This document shows positions 38,742-47,957 of a stretch of DNA of 58,405 nucleotides, one piece after another. The notes under the pieces were generated by a model. That model was not told the origin of the DNA. It worked only from the letters and a program-made list of their open reading frames with translations, and did not search any database. The stretch is from Akkermansiaceae bacterium. Lineage in GTDB: Bacteria; Verrucomicrobiota; Verrucomicrobiia; Verrucomicrobiales; Akkermansiaceae. The translations under genes were made by a program, and so were the position numbers. Every line of letters starts with the position of its first letter. The first letter of the stretch is position 1. The DNA lies in NCBI GenBank assembly GCA_903934285.1, contig CAIZNN010000256.1, positions 1 to 58,405 on the forward strand, read 5' to 3'.

Positions 38742-39956
38742 TCATTTGCCGAAGGGCCAGAACAGGCGGGTGAGCTTGCCCAGCATGCCGGGCGGCGCGG
38801 CGCGTTCGGTTTCGAGGATTTGGGCGTAGCGGATCAGGCCGATGGCGGTGGCGTATTGCGGGTCTTTGAAGCTGGCCTGGACGCCACTGAGTTCGGGCGG
38901 CTCGGGCCGGTAAATGTCGCGCCCGAACACATCGAAGGCCAGCTCGCTGAAGCCCCGCATCAGGCTGGTGCCACCAGTTAGGAAGATGCCGGCGCCGATG
39001 CTCTTGACCGAATTTTCCGGCAGTCGCTGGTAGACCAGGCGGAGGGTTTCCTCGAGCCGTTGGCGGATGATCTCGTTGAGGATGCTGCGCTGCACCTCCA
39101 CCTCCGCGAAGCCGCGCTCATCGACGAGCTTGGCGATGCCCACCGAGCGGGCCGGATCGGCCGAGGCGTCGCCCTCCATGATCTTGAGTTTTTCCGACTT
39201 GGAAAACGCCAGGCCGGTGACGAGGTGGATGTCGTTGGTGACGTGATCGCCCCCGACCGGGATGCAGCCGGAAGCGGCGATGGCCCCATCCAGATAGAGC
39301 GCGTAATCGGTGGTGCCGCCGCCGATGTCGATGACCAGCGCGCCGCGCTCGCGTTGTTCCTGATCGAGGGCCATCTGGGCGGTGGCGATCGGCGAAAAGA
39401 CAATGTCATCGACTTCGAGCGGGGTTTCGCGCACCAGGCGGATGCTGTTTTGAATGCGCGTGCCGATGCCGTGCACAATGTGGAAATCCGCCTCGACGGT
39501 CTTGCCATAGAGTCCGACCGGGCTGGTCTTGTGCTCGAGTTCATCCAACATGTAGTTGCGGATGATCGGATGGAGATGGACGTGATCGGGCGGGATGTGA
39601 ATGTCGCGGGCGATGGTGCGGGCTTCCTCGACATGTTCCGGGGCGACAATCGACTGGCCCTCGGGCAGGCGGAAGGTGCCGCGGCTGTTGATGCCTTGGA
39701 TGTGCGCGCCGGTGACTGCCAGATAGACGCTGCCGATCTCCACATCGCTGGCGTCCTCGGCTTTGACCAGGGCGTCCTTGAGGCAGGCGCGGGCTTGCGG
39801 GAAGTCATAGATTTCGCCCTTGCGCACGCCGGCGGTTTTGGTGGTGCCGATGCCGAGGATCTTCACCGCGGTATCGGGCTTGACCTCACCGACGACGATG
39901 CAGGTTTTACTGGTGCCAATTTCCAGTCCGACATGAATTTTTGAGCGGCGTGCCAT
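38742..39956 (-). CDS. ftsA: Cell division protein FtsA
   Basis: This actin-like protein tethers FtsZ to the membrane and recruits later division proteins. It has 404 residues, with VGLEIGTSKTCIVVGEV (phosphate 1), an SHS2/1C domain region, ALVIDIGGGTTDYALY (phosphate 2), GGDHVTNDI and IFLTGGTSLMRGF (adenosine motif). The C-terminal GMLGKLTRLFWPFGK is a typical amphipathic membrane-targeting helix. It lies between ftsQ and ftsZ on the same strand. Confidence 0.96.
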   Translation of the reverse strand: MARRSKIHVGLEIGTSKTCIVVGEVKPDTAVKILGIGTTKTAGVRKGEIYDFPQARACLKDALVKAEDASDVEIGSVYLAVTGAHIQGINSRGTFRLPEGQSIVAPEHVEEARTIARDIHIPPDHVHLHPIIRNYMLDELEHKTSPVGLYGKTVEADFHIVHGIGTRIQNSIRLVRETPLEVDDIVFSPIATAQMALDQEQRERGALVIDIGGGTTDYALYLDGAIAASGCIPVGGDHVTNDIHLVTGLAFSKSEKLKIMEGDASADPARSVGIAKLVDERGFAEVEVQRSILNEIIRQRLEETLRLVYQRLPENSVKSIGAGIFLTGGTSLMRGFSELAFDVFGRDIYRPEPPELSGVQASFKDPQYATAIGLIRYAQILETERAAPPGMLGKLTRLFWPFGK

Positions 39957-39980
39957 TGGGATAGAAATGGTTGAGGGGGA

Positions 39981-40973
39981 TCACTCCCGGCCGAGCAACG
40001 CCTTGAGATCGCGGGTGTGGCGATCCGGGCGCTCGGCTTGGGCGGTGGGTTCGGCGACCGGAATGGCCCGCGGCGGGGACGCATCGCTGCTGCCGGCGCC
40101 GATGACGGTGATGGGGACGTTCTCCTTGGGAATGAGGTTGATGGTGGCGATGGCATAACCTTTGTTAGCGGCATGCTGCAGGGCGCTGCGCAGGTTGGCC
40201 ACTTGCCGCGCATGATCGCCCAGTCCCACGGTGGCCACGGTGCCCGCGCGGGTGGTTAGGGCCAGCGACCAGGCATTGGCTTGTTTGACCGAGTCGATCC
40301 AAGGCGGGCCATCCGGGTCGCCGTCGTTGGTGCTGGCCAGCAGGCGCAGGCAGCGTTGCAACTCGGGTTGCTGGACTTTCTGGCCCATCACGATGGGTTG
40401 CTTGTCGCGCGCCGGCAACTCGATGATGGCTAGCGCCTCGGCTGCGGCCAATTGCCGGGCCGGACACGGATAGGCAATGTCATGGCTGTCCACCAGCATC
40501 CCCCCCGCCTGGCGCGCGGCGGGTTGGCCGGCGGCCGGGCAGGCCAGCCAGGCGCGCGGCGTGCGGGCGCTGACCCGCACCACCAAGGTGCCCGGCAGCC
40601 GCCGCTCGACCTGGGCGTCGGCAAGCTCCGGCAGGGATGTTAGGCGGCGGGCGATCGCCTTGCGATCGATCCGAAACAGGTTGGTGCGCAGATCGAGGCC
40701 GGTGATTCTAACAAAATCAAGCTCGTCAAGCGCCGGATTCGGGTTGAGGTCCACCACTTGCAAGCGGAAATCCGGATTGTCATAAAACGCCCGCTGCAGG
40801 CCCAACTGCACGCCCCAGCCGAGGCCGGCGAGGATGGCCAGCACGCAACCCGGCTTGATGCAGCGAAACAGCACCTTGAAAAGGCCGATGCGCAGCAGGC
40901 GGGTGGACCACACGCGGGCGTGCAGCACGTTGTTGCGGGCAGAGTTGCGGGATTTGGTGGATTGGCGCCTCAT
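39981..40973 (-). CDS. ftsQ: Cell division protein FtsQ
   Basis: This 330-residue bitopic membrane protein has a basic N-terminus and a membrane helix (CVLAILAGLGWGVQLGL, about 43-60). A POTRA domain follows (VRITGLDLRTNLFRIDRKAI, ELADAQVERRLPGTLVVRV). A beta domain carries WLAC and LVDSHDIAYPC. FtsQ links FtsA/FtsZ to FtsL, FtsB and the septal synthases. A charged tail follows. The position between ddl and ftsA is the conserved one in dcw clusters. Confidence 0.88.
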   Translation of the reverse strand: MRRQSTKSRNSARNNVLHARVWSTRLLRIGLFKVLFRCIKPGCVLAILAGLGWGVQLGLQRAFYDNPDFRLQVVDLNPNPALDELDFVRITGLDLRTNLFRIDRKAIARRLTSLPELADAQVERRLPGTLVVRVSARTPRAWLACPAAGQPAARQAGGMLVDSHDIAYPCPARQLAAAEALAIIELPARDKQPIVMGQKVQQPELQRCLRLLASTNDGDPDGPPWIDSVKQANAWSLALTTRAGTVATVGLGDHARQVANLRSALQHAANKGYAIATINLIPKENVPITVIGAGSSDASPPRAIPVAEPTAQAERPDRHTRDLKALLGRE

Positions 40974-41015
40974 GGCAGGGGGGTGGGTTGGCGGCGGCGG
41001 CGGCGGGATGCGGGA

Positions 41016-41939
41016 TCAGGCGGATAGTCTGCGGTTGAGTGAGAGTGTGGCAATGGCGAGACAGAGATCCGGGAAGGAAATGCCCACCGCCGCCGCCGCC
41101 TTGGGCAGCAAGCTCGTCTCGGTCATGCCGGGAATGGTGTTGGCCTCCAGCACAAACGGCCGGTTGTCCTTGTCTAACAAAACGTCGACCCGCGAGTAAA
41201 TCTCGATGCCCAGCGCGCGGTGGGCGGCCAGGGCGGCTTGCTGGACCAGCAGGGTGGTGGCCGCATCCAGCGCGGCGGGGCAGAAGTAATCGCTGCCGGC
41301 GCTGCCACTGAGCCACGGGTATTTGTTAGCCAAGTCATAGAATCCGGAGCGGGGGGCGATGTGGACCACCGGCAGCGCGGCATCGTTGAGAATGCCCACG
41401 GTGAGCTCCTTGCCGTCGATGAATTCTTCCACCAGGATGTCATGGCCGTAGCGGGCGGCATCGGCCATGGCGGCCTGCGCGTCGGCCTGCTGGCGCACGA
41501 CATGCACGCCGACGCTGGAGCCTTCGCGCGGCGGTTTGACGACAAAGGGTGCGGCCAACGCCGGCAAGCGCGGGCCGCCGGACACATCGACGATTTCGGC
41601 GCGCGGGGTGGGGACGTGGTGGGCCAGAAAGGCCGCTTTGGCTAGGTTCTTATCGAAGGCCAGGCGGCTGCTGGCGGCACCGGCGCCGGTGTAGGCGACG
41701 CCGAGGCGATCGAGCAGGTCCTGGAGTTGGCCGTCTTCGCCAAAGGTGCCGTGGATGACGTTGAAGGCCAGATCGGTGCCGGCGGGCAGCTCGAGGCGGG
41801 TGGTGGTGACGTCCACGGCCACCGCGTTGAGGCCGCGACCTAACAAGGCTTTGAGCACGGCGGCGCCGGAGGCCAGCGAGATCTCGCGCTCGGAACCCGG
41901 ACCGCCCATCAGCACGGCGATTTTGTTAGATAGTGGCAT
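41016..41939 (-). CDS. ddl: D-alanine--D-alanine ligase
   Basis: The enzyme makes the D-Ala-D-Ala dipeptide for peptidoglycan. The 307-residue ATP-grasp protein starts with AVLMGGPGSEREISLASG, then AFNVIHGTFGEDGQLQDLLD, FVVKPPREGSSVGVH and the metal site EANTIPGMTETSLLPKAAAA. Its length is standard for the short Ddl class. It lies between murC-murB and ftsQ, separated from murC-murB by 128 bases that hold a heptamer-like repeat hairpin. Confidence 0.95.
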   Translation of the reverse strand: MPLSNKIAVLMGGPGSEREISLASGAAVLKALLGRGLNAVAVDVTTTRLELPAGTDLAFNVIHGTFGEDGQLQDLLDRLGVAYTGAGAASSRLAFDKNLAKAAFLAHHVPTPRAEIVDVSGGPRLPALAAPFVVKPPREGSSVGVHVVRQQADAQAAMADAARYGHDILVEEFIDGKELTVGILNDAALPVVHIAPRSGFYDLANKYPWLSGSAGSDYFCPAALDAATTLLVQQAALAAHRALGIEIYSRVDVLLDKDNRPFVLEANTIPGMTETSLLPKAAAAVGISFPDLCLAIATLSLNRRLSA

Positions 41940-41963
41940 GGGAGGAGAAGTTTTCAGGTGAAA

Positions 41964-42032
41964 GACAGAAGACTTTGAGACAGAAGACAGAAGACAAGAA
42001 AAAGAGGTGCCAGGGGTTCTGGTCTTCTGTCT
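41964..42032. repeat. ACAGAAG-type heptamers forming a hairpin between murC-murB and ddl
   Basis: Copies of the 7-base unit ACAGAAG occur at 41966-41995. One register, AGACAGAAGAC (41978-41988), is perfectly complementary to GTCTTCTGTCT (42022-42032), giving an 11-bp stem. It is a second heptamer repeat family in the window. It lies in the murC-murB/ddl gap and could attenuate ddl expression. Confidence 0.6.
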
Positions 42033-42067
42033 GGGAGCGCAGCGTTCTTTTGTCCTGTGTCTTCATG

Positions 42068-44368
42068 TTAGAATTGTGCTTCGTCGTCGCCGAGGATTTT
42101 GACTTCGGTTTCCAGTTCGATGTGGCGGTGCAGGCGGGCTTGGTGGCGGATGGTTTCGATGAGGTTGAGCACATCGCTGGCGCTGGCGCCGCCTTGGTTG
42201 ATGATGAAATTGCCATGCTGCTCGGAGACTGCGGCGTGGCCGCAGGTGGTGCCTTTGAGGCCGAGGGCATCGACGAGTTTGCCGGCGGGGAGGTCAGCGG
42301 GATTGCGGAAGACGCAACCGGCGGAGGCGGAGACCGGCTGGGTGGCGCGGCGTTTGTCGCGGCACTCATCCCAGCGTTGCTTGATGGTGGCCGAAGTCTC
42401 GGCTTTACCCCTGAACACCGCCTGCATGGCAAAATTGCGCCGCAGCTCGGGCACGTTGCGGTATTGCGCCACGATTTCCGCCCGCTCGCGGGTGCGGATC
42501 ACGCCGTCTTCATCGAGGAAGGTGACGCGCACGATTTGGTCGAAGGTTTCCACCCCCATGGCCCCGGCATTCATCCGCAGCGCCCCGCCGACGTTGCCAG
42601 GAATCCCTTCCATCCACTCGAAGCCGCCTATGCCGTGGCCGGCGGCAAAGCCCGCCAGTTTCTTGAGCCGCACGCCCGCGCCGGCGACAATGAGGCCCTT
42701 GCCATCTAACGACACCTCGGAGAACACCCCGCCCGCAGGATGGATCACCGCGCCGCGGATGCCGCCATCGCGGACTAACAAGTTGGAGCCGCGGCCCACG
42801 ACGCGCACCGGGATGCCGCGGGCGCGGCAGTATTCGACGAGAAAGGCGAAGCCATAGAAGCTGTGCGGCTCGAGCCAATATTGGGCGGGGCCGCCGACCA
42901 ACAGGGTGGTGTGGCGCTTCATCGGTTCATAGAGGCTGCCGGTGATTTCGCCCGGCGGCATCAGGGCGCGCATTTCCTCGAGCACCTTGAGGTCGGCGGC
43001 GATGCGGCTGCCGGCTTCGTGGACATTGCCGGCACCGAGGGTGAGCAACAAATCGCCGGGTTTGAGGGCATTGCCGACGGCATGATGGGCGGTGGCGAGG
43101 TCAGGCACGGAGGTGGCGGGAACCACGCCGTGGCGGTTCATCGCGGCGATGAGGGTATCGCCGGAAATGTCTGGGATCGGGGTTTCGGAGGCCGCATAGA
43201 CATCGGTGATGAATACCCGGTCGGCCGCTTGCAGCACCTTGCCGAAGTCGTCGGCCAGCGCCTGGGTGCGGGTGTAGCGGTGCGGTTGAAACAACACGAT
43301 GAGTCGCTCCGGCTTGAGCGAGCGGGCGGTCTGCAAGGTGGCGGCCAGCTCGGATGGATGATGGCCGTAGTCATCGATGATGCGGTATTGCGCCGAGAGG
43401 TATTTGGTCTCGAAGCGGCGCTTGGCACCGGCAAAGGTGGCCAGCGCGCGGGCCACCAGCGCGAACTCGGCCCCGCAGCTATCTGCTAGAGCGATGGCGG
43501 CCAGGGCGTTGAGGATGTTGTGGTTGCCGGGGATGCCCAGCTCGATATCGCCGAGGATGGCGCCGCGTTTGCTGACCGTGAAGGCCGACGAGCCCTTGAG
43601 ATCGCGCACCGCGGTGGCCGTGAAGTCGGCATCCTCCCAGCCGTAGGACAGCGCGTTGGCACGGCCGCTGCAGACGTCGTGGGCCACCGGGTCTTCGGCG
43701 CAATACACCAGGGTGCCGGTGGTTTGATTGGCGAGGGTGGTGAAGACCTCGCGGATGTGGTCGAGATCCCGATAGAAATCGAGGTGCTCGGATTCGATGT
43801 TGAGGATGACGGCGTGCGCGGGATGATAGAGCGCCAGTGTGCCATCGCTCTCATCCCCCTCGGCCACCATGTGGGTGCCCTCCGCGACCCAGCGGGCGTT
43901 GCTGCCCAGAATCGGGATTTCCGCGCCGACGTAGTGGCTGGGTTTCATGCCGGCTTCACGCAAGGCATGGGCGGTCATCGCCGAGGTGGTGGTTTTGCCG
44001 TGGGTGCCGGCAATGATGATGCCTTGCTTGGTGTGGAGGATGGCCGCCAGACACTCGGCTCGGCGCAACAGCGGGACGCCGCCGGCCAGCGCCGCGGCAT
44101 AGGCCGGATTGGCCGGGCGGATGGCCGAGGAATAGACGACGAGATCCGCGCCTTTGACCGCGCTCGCCGTGTGGGGCGAGGAGAAAACCAGCCCCACGCC
44201 CTGCATCCGCTCGGTTTCCGCGGTGGTGACCCGATCCGAGCCGCTGACCTTGTGGCCCAGCCCTAACAAGAGGAGGGCGAGCCCGCTCATGCCCGAGCCG
44301 GCCACCCCGATGAGGTGAATGTGTAGGGGTTGCTCGTGCCGGGTGAGGCGTTGGGTCAGATCGGTCAT
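42068..44368 (-). CDS. murCB: Fused MurC-MurB (UDP-MurNAc--L-Ala ligase / UDP-GlcNAc-enolpyruvate reductase)
   Basis: One 766-residue protein carries two cytoplasmic enzymes. Residues 1 to about 455 are MurC, with HLIGVAGSGMSGLALLLLG, the ATP loop IIAGTHGKTTTSAMTAHAL and DDYGHHPSE. From about 470 comes MurB, with GRGSNLLVRDGGIRG, the FAD-site IPGNVGGALRMNAGA, and a C-terminal catalytic region with SEQHGNFIINQGGASA. MurB makes UDP-MurNAc and MurC adds L-Ala to it, so consecutive steps are fused. The start overlaps the murG stop by ATGA. Such fusions are known in Verrucomicrobiota and Chlamydiae relatives. Confidence 0.95.
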   Translation of the reverse strand: MTDLTQRLTRHEQPLHIHLIGVAGSGMSGLALLLLGLGHKVSGSDRVTTAETERMQGVGLVFSSPHTASAVKGADLVVYSSAIRPANPAYAAALAGGVPLLRRAECLAAILHTKQGIIIAGTHGKTTTSAMTAHALREAGMKPSHYVGAEIPILGSNARWVAEGTHMVAEGDESDGTLALYHPAHAVILNIESEHLDFYRDLDHIREVFTTLANQTTGTLVYCAEDPVAHDVCSGRANALSYGWEDADFTATAVRDLKGSSAFTVSKRGAILGDIELGIPGNHNILNALAAIALADSCGAEFALVARALATFAGAKRRFETKYLSAQYRIIDDYGHHPSELAATLQTARSLKPERLIVLFQPHRYTRTQALADDFGKVLQAADRVFITDVYAASETPIPDISGDTLIAAMNRHGVVPATSVPDLATAHHAVGNALKPGDLLLTLGAGNVHEAGSRIAADLKVLEEMRALMPPGEITGSLYEPMKRHTTLLVGGPAQYWLEPHSFYGFAFLVEYCRARGIPVRVVGRGSNLLVRDGGIRGAVIHPAGGVFSEVSLDGKGLIVAGAGVRLKKLAGFAAGHGIGGFEWMEGIPGNVGGALRMNAGAMGVETFDQIVRVTFLDEDGVIRTRERAEIVAQYRNVPELRRNFAMQAVFRGKAETSATIKQRWDECRDKRRATQPVSASAGCVFRNPADLPAGKLVDALGLKGTTCGHAAVSEQHGNFIINQGGASASDVLNLIETIRHQARLHRHIELETEVKILGDDEAQF

Positions 44369-45462
44369 GGGGCGGAAAAGCTGGATTCGATGGCGGTGCA
44401 GACCCGCGCGGCGGCATCCGGAATGGCGAGGGCGAGGGCCGCCTGGCGCATCCGGTCGCGGGTTGCTTGGTCTAGCAGAATCGTGGCGGCCTGGGCGGCG
44501 AGTTGCTCCGCGCTGAGGTCGCGTTCCTGGATGAGGGTGGCGGCGCCGGCCCGCGCGAAGACTTCGGCGTTGCGGGTTTGGTGGTCGTCGGCGGCAAACG
44601 GATAGGGCACCAGGATCGAGGGCAGGCCGGCGAGCGCGATTTCAGTTAGGCTCGACGCGCCGGCACGGGCGATGACGAGGTCGGCGATGGCGTAGGCGGC
44701 GGGCATGTCGTCACAGAAGCCGAGCACTTGATAGCCGGCGCGGCCGGCGGAAATTTGCGCGACGCGGGCACAGTCCGAGGTGCCGGCGATATGCAGCACC
44801 TGGGTGGCCGGCGGCAAGTTGGCGGCGGCTTGGGCGCACAGTTCGTTGAGGCGGTGGGCACCTTGGCTGCCGCCGGTGACCACCACCGTCGGCCGGGTCG
44901 GGTCCAGGCCGAAGCGGGCGGCGGCTTGGGCCCGCGGCGGCAGGTGCGAAATTTCCGGGCGGGCGGGGGTGCCGGTGGTGAGCGTCGCGCGGTTGGGGAA
45001 AAATGTCTTGGCCGCCTCCAGGCCGAGGAGCACGCCACTGCAGAACCGGCTGGTGAGCACATTGGCGCGGCCGGGCCGGGCGTTGGAATCGTGAATGAAC
45101 GTCTTGAGGCCGAGCCTGTGGCCGGCGAAAACCGGCGGCAGCGAGGTGAAGCCGCCCATGCCGAGCACCGCCTCGGCACCGAACTCGCGGAGCAGGCGCT
45201 GGCATTGGCGCACCGAACGCCACAGCGTCCACAAAAACGCCAGCATGCGCGGCGATAGCGTGGGTGGCTTGGCCACCGCCGGGATGGCCGCAAAGCGCAG
45301 GTGCCGGTATTTCGCGCTCGCCTCGGCATCCACGGGCTTTTCCGAAATCAACAACAACACCTCATGGCCGCGCCCCAGCAACGCCTCGGCTACCGCTATG
45401 CCGGGGAATAGATGGCCGCCTGTGCCGCCACAGGCAATGAGGATTTTACGGGACTTGGGCAC
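44365..45462 (-). CDS. murG: UDP-GlcNAc--undecaprenyl-PP-MurNAc-pentapeptide transferase (MurG)
   Basis: MurG makes lipid II at the inner membrane. The 365-residue GT-B protein begins at a GTG (PKSRKILIACGGTGGHLFPG). It also shows GFTSLPPVFAGHRLG, a VTGGSQGAHRLNEL loop and the donor-site motif ARAGASSLTEIALAGLPSIL with ADDHQTRNAE. The frame continues open upstream to 45696 without family similarity. It is the first recognisable gene of the division cluster here; ftsW and mraY are not in the window. Confidence 0.94.
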   Translation of the reverse strand: MPKSRKILIACGGTGGHLFPGIAVAEALLGRGHEVLLLISEKPVDAEASAKYRHLRFAAIPAVAKPPTLSPRMLAFLWTLWRSVRQCQRLLREFGAEAVLGMGGFTSLPPVFAGHRLGLKTFIHDSNARPGRANVLTSRFCSGVLLGLEAAKTFFPNRATLTTGTPARPEISHLPPRAQAAARFGLDPTRPTVVVTGGSQGAHRLNELCAQAAANLPPATQVLHIAGTSDCARVAQISAGRAGYQVLGFCDDMPAAYAIADLVIARAGASSLTEIALAGLPSILVPYPFAADDHQTRNAEVFARAGAATLIQERDLSAEQLAAQAATILLDQATRDRMRQAALALAIPDAAARVCTAIESSFSAP

Positions 45463-45589
45463 GGGCGTAAGGATCAAGCAACGGCTACCGACATGCCAAA
45501 ACCGGTTTGGCCACGCCTGAGGGAGATTTGAAACAAATCTTGATAATTCGGCAATCCATAATGTGGGCCGATGGAAAGTTTTTTTTCCC

Positions 45590-45826
45590 TCACAGCTGCC
45601 TGCGGACCTGGTCGGTGACGTACCATTCTTCGACCTTGAGGCGGGCCCAGGGGGTTTTGCGGAGGAAGGTGAGACTGGATTTGAGGGTCGGTTCAAACAG
45701 AAAACACCGGATCGGAATGCGCCGGCTCATTTCGTCCCAGCCGTGCCGGTCCACCAGATAGCGCACGATGGTTTCCAAGGTGACGCCATGCAGCGGGTCA
45801 TTGGGATGGGAGGCGGGCGAGGGCAT
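45590..45826 (-). CDS. VF530-family (DUF2132) small DNA-binding-like protein
   Basis: This 78-residue protein matches the VF530/DUF2132 family: [40 protein letters not shown] and [15 protein letters not shown]. The family has a compact helical fold and has been suggested to bind DNA; its role is unknown. It lies 127 bases upstream of murG on the same strand. A GC-rich repeat tract (45843-45892) is just upstream of its start. Confidence 0.9.
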   Translation of the reverse strand: MPSPASHPNDPLHGVTLETIVRYLVDRHGWDEMSRRIPIRCFLFEPTLKSSLTFLRKTPWARLKVEEWYVTDQVRRQL

Positions 45827-45842
45827 GGCTAAAGGAGTGACT

Positions 45843-45892
45843 GGGCGGCTCGGCGGTTCGGCGGCACTTGGCGGCTGGGCGGCTCGGCGGCA
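45843..45892. repeat. CGGCGG-rich imperfect 8-base tandem repeats
   Basis: The stretch reads as a series of GGCGGCTC, GGCGGTTC and GGCGGCAC-like units separated by one or two bases. It lies in the 193-base gap between the VF530-family gene and the isochorismate synthase gene. It carries no coding signal and is probably a slippage-prone intergenic repeat. Confidence 0.5.
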
Positions 45893-46019
45893 AGCGCACG
45901 ATCACCGCCACGGGAAAAATGTCAAATGCCTTCCCCAAGCCGCTGCCCTCTCCCACCGCTGGCCGTGCTGGCCGCGCCTCGCCGCGCGCTGCCTATCCCG
46001 CTGGCGGGCGGCAGCCTTT

Positions 46020-47036
46020 CTAACATTCCAGGCAGCGCTTGACCGCCTCGCGCTTGAGACGCAGTTCGCGCCATTCGTTGACCAGGCGGCTGGCCTCAAT
46101 GATGCCGCACCCGGCAGGCAGCACCAGCTCGCGGTCATGCCACCAGATGCCCCGAATGGCAACCACCGCATCGAAACGACCGTGGTGCCAGACGCCGAAC
46201 GGCGCGCCGAATTCCGCCGGGCAACCGAGCCGGGCGCGCCAATCTAACAACATGGCGAGGGTCTCCGCAGTGCGCGGCAGCGGCCCGAGCGCCGGGGTCG
46301 GGTGGAGGCGTTTGACCAGGGCGGCGGGGCTTTGCGCCTGTGTGAGATCCAGCCGCAGCCGGGTGAGGAAGTGGACGATGCTGCCGAGATCGAGGATGTC
46401 GCGCGGCTGGCGCTCGAGGCACCCCAAATCGGTGAGCTTGGCGACCAGGGTTTGGGCCACGTATTCGTGCTCGCGGATTTCCTTCTCATCCACGGCGAAA
46501 ACCTCCCGATCATCGCATCGGGCGGTGCCCGCCAAGGCCATGGTTTCCAGGTGCAGCCCGTCTAACGAAATGAGCAACTCGGGGGTGGCCCCGGCAAATC
46601 CGGCGGCACCCTCGGACCAGCCAAACGAGCACAGCGGCGCGGCTTGCCGCGCCATGGCGGCGATGATGGCGGCCCCGGGCGCGGCATCGCCGCACCCGGT
46701 TTCGGTGACCACCGGCACGGTTTTTTCAAACAAGCCGCTCTGAATCGCCGCCATCACCTCGTGAAACACCCCGGCAAACGGCCCGCCATCAGGCGGTTGC
46801 CAGTGGCAGCACGGCGGCGGCACCGCGGCATGCCGCGCCGCGAATTCGTGGCTGCTGGTGACTTCGACCGCCGCCGGGATTTTCCACGGCTGCGCATCGC
46901 GCAAAGCGAAATCCTGCAGGTAAAACGCCGTGCCGGCGGCCGGCATCACGGCGGTCGCGGCAAACGGGCCATGCCCGATCACCACGCTGCCGTCACGCCG
47001 CGCCAGCCATGCCATCGGTTTGGAGTGGGTTGCCAT
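46020..47036 (-). CDS. menF: Isochorismate synthase (chorismate-binding enzyme)
   Basis: This 338-residue member of the anthranilate/isochorismate synthase superfamily converts chorismate to isochorismate, for menaquinone or siderophore synthesis. Family motifs are TPELLISLDGLHLETMALAG, the REHEYVAQTLVAKLTDLGCL helix, HFLTRLRLDL, LHPTPALGPLPR and AGCGIIEASRLVNEW. The length fits a compact MenF/EntC. No other men genes are in the window, so the pathway is not fixed by context. The product could in principle be another chorismate derivative. Confidence 0.85.
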   Translation of the reverse strand: MATHSKPMAWLARRDGSVVIGHGPFAATAVMPAAGTAFYLQDFALRDAQPWKIPAAVEVTSSHEFAARHAAVPPPCCHWQPPDGGPFAGVFHEVMAAIQSGLFEKTVPVVTETGCGDAAPGAAIIAAMARQAAPLCSFGWSEGAAGFAGATPELLISLDGLHLETMALAGTARCDDREVFAVDEKEIREHEYVAQTLVAKLTDLGCLERQPRDILDLGSIVHFLTRLRLDLTQAQSPAALVKRLHPTPALGPLPRTAETLAMLLDWRARLGCPAEFGAPFGVWHHGRFDAVVAIRGIWWHDRELVLPAGCGIIEASRLVNEWRELRLKREAVKRCLEC

Positions 47037-47390
47037 GTGTGCCTTGTACCGGCAGCGTGCGCCAGCCCCGCTGGCCCTGCAAGCCGGATTGCAGGTTTAA
47101 TCCAGCCCGAGTTTCTTGTCATGAGGCTGTGGCCGGTTTTGAGCACGTAGTCGCCGCATGGTTCCGTGAAGAGGATTTCACGGAGAAGGTGGCTTTCTTC
47201 TATCAAACTTCCAACTCACCTAAAAGGTGAATGACCAAAAATCCATGACCCTTTCCTAATCCGTAAAATCGGTGAAATCCGTGGTTTCCATTTTCCGATC
47301 CAGGGTGATGGAAATGCCGACCGCTTGCAGTCTTGCCGCCGCCGGGTGCACCGCGGCGCGGCCACCCCGCGCGGTGGCACCGGCCAGTCC
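47037..47390. other. Intergenic region with short inverted repeats
   Basis: No gene is supported in this 354-base gap. It contains the stem TCCGTGAA/TTCACGGA (47163-47170 and 47177-47184), the small hairpin TCACCT-AAA-AGGTGA (47216-47230), and a segment near 47259-47284 of the ATCCGTGAAATCCGTGG type. That last type is a dispersed intergenic repeat seen in many bacteria. No T-rich terminator tail follows the stems. Confidence 0.55.
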
Positions 47391-47957
47391 TCACCAGGTC
47401 TTGACGTCGTCGGTGGTGCCGAGTTTCTTGTCGGCGCCTGGGGAATAGACGGCGACGCGGCGGCCGTTGAGCATCACGGTTTTCGATCCGAGGGTCACCC
47501 GCAGGCGCTCCTCATAATTAATGTCCAGTTCGACGGTGAAGGGGCTGCCCCAGGAGTCATACAGGCCTTCGGCGGCCCGGCCGTTGCTATTGTAGAGCAA
47601 GCCTTTGGAGCGGGTCTTGGTTTCCACCGCGCTCAACAACTTGATCATGCGGGTGTTTTGAACCTTGCTGGACGTCTCCTCAAGCCCGAGCAGGACGTTG
47701 AGCAATCTCACCCCCTCGCCGCTGTCGGTCTTCACTTTGTAGGGCACATCCGGCAGACTGCCATATTCGGTGTAGAAATTGTTGACGGCGTTTTCCAGCG
47801 CGCGTGCGGTGGCCACCGAGGACAGTTTTTTGGCATGGTTCATGGCGACGATGCCGGCGGAAAAGCCGGCGGCGGCGAGCACCACAATGATGGCGATGAC
47901 GACGAGTAACTCAATGAGGGTGAAGCCAAGGCGGCGGCGGGATGCTGGGGGGGTCAT
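47391..47957 (-). CDS. Prepilin-type protein with GspG-like C-terminal motif
   Basis: This 188-residue protein starts MTPPASRRRLGFTLIELLVV, a class III prepilin signal followed by a 20-residue hydrophobic helix. The globular domain includes LENAVNNFYTEYGSLPDVPY, which resembles GspG. The C-terminus (VYSPGADKKLGTTDDVKTW) matches the GspG calcium-loop ending. It is far from the main pseudopilin operon (9-17.5 kb) and stands alone. It may be one of the many solitary pseudopilin-like proteins of this phylum. I used the ATG at 47957. Confidence 0.82.
   Translation of the reverse strand: MTPPASRRRLGFTLIELLVVIAIIVVLAAAGFSAGIVAMNHAKKLSSVATARALENAVNNFYTEYGSLPDVPYKVKTDSGEGVRLLNVLLGLEETSSKVQNTRMIKLLSAVETKTRSKGLLYNSNGRAAEGLYDSWGSPFTVELDINYEERLRVTLGSKTVMLNGRRVAVYSPGADKKLGTTDDVKTW

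Noticed and set aside
43520-44266. Plus-strand ORFs over murC-murB, ddl, ftsQ and ftsA
   Set aside because: All are shadows of well-supported minus-strand genes in GC-rich DNA.
45463-45696. Extended N-terminus of MurG
   Set aside because: The frame is open but the sequence has no similarity to MurG; the GTG at 45462 gives the normal family start.
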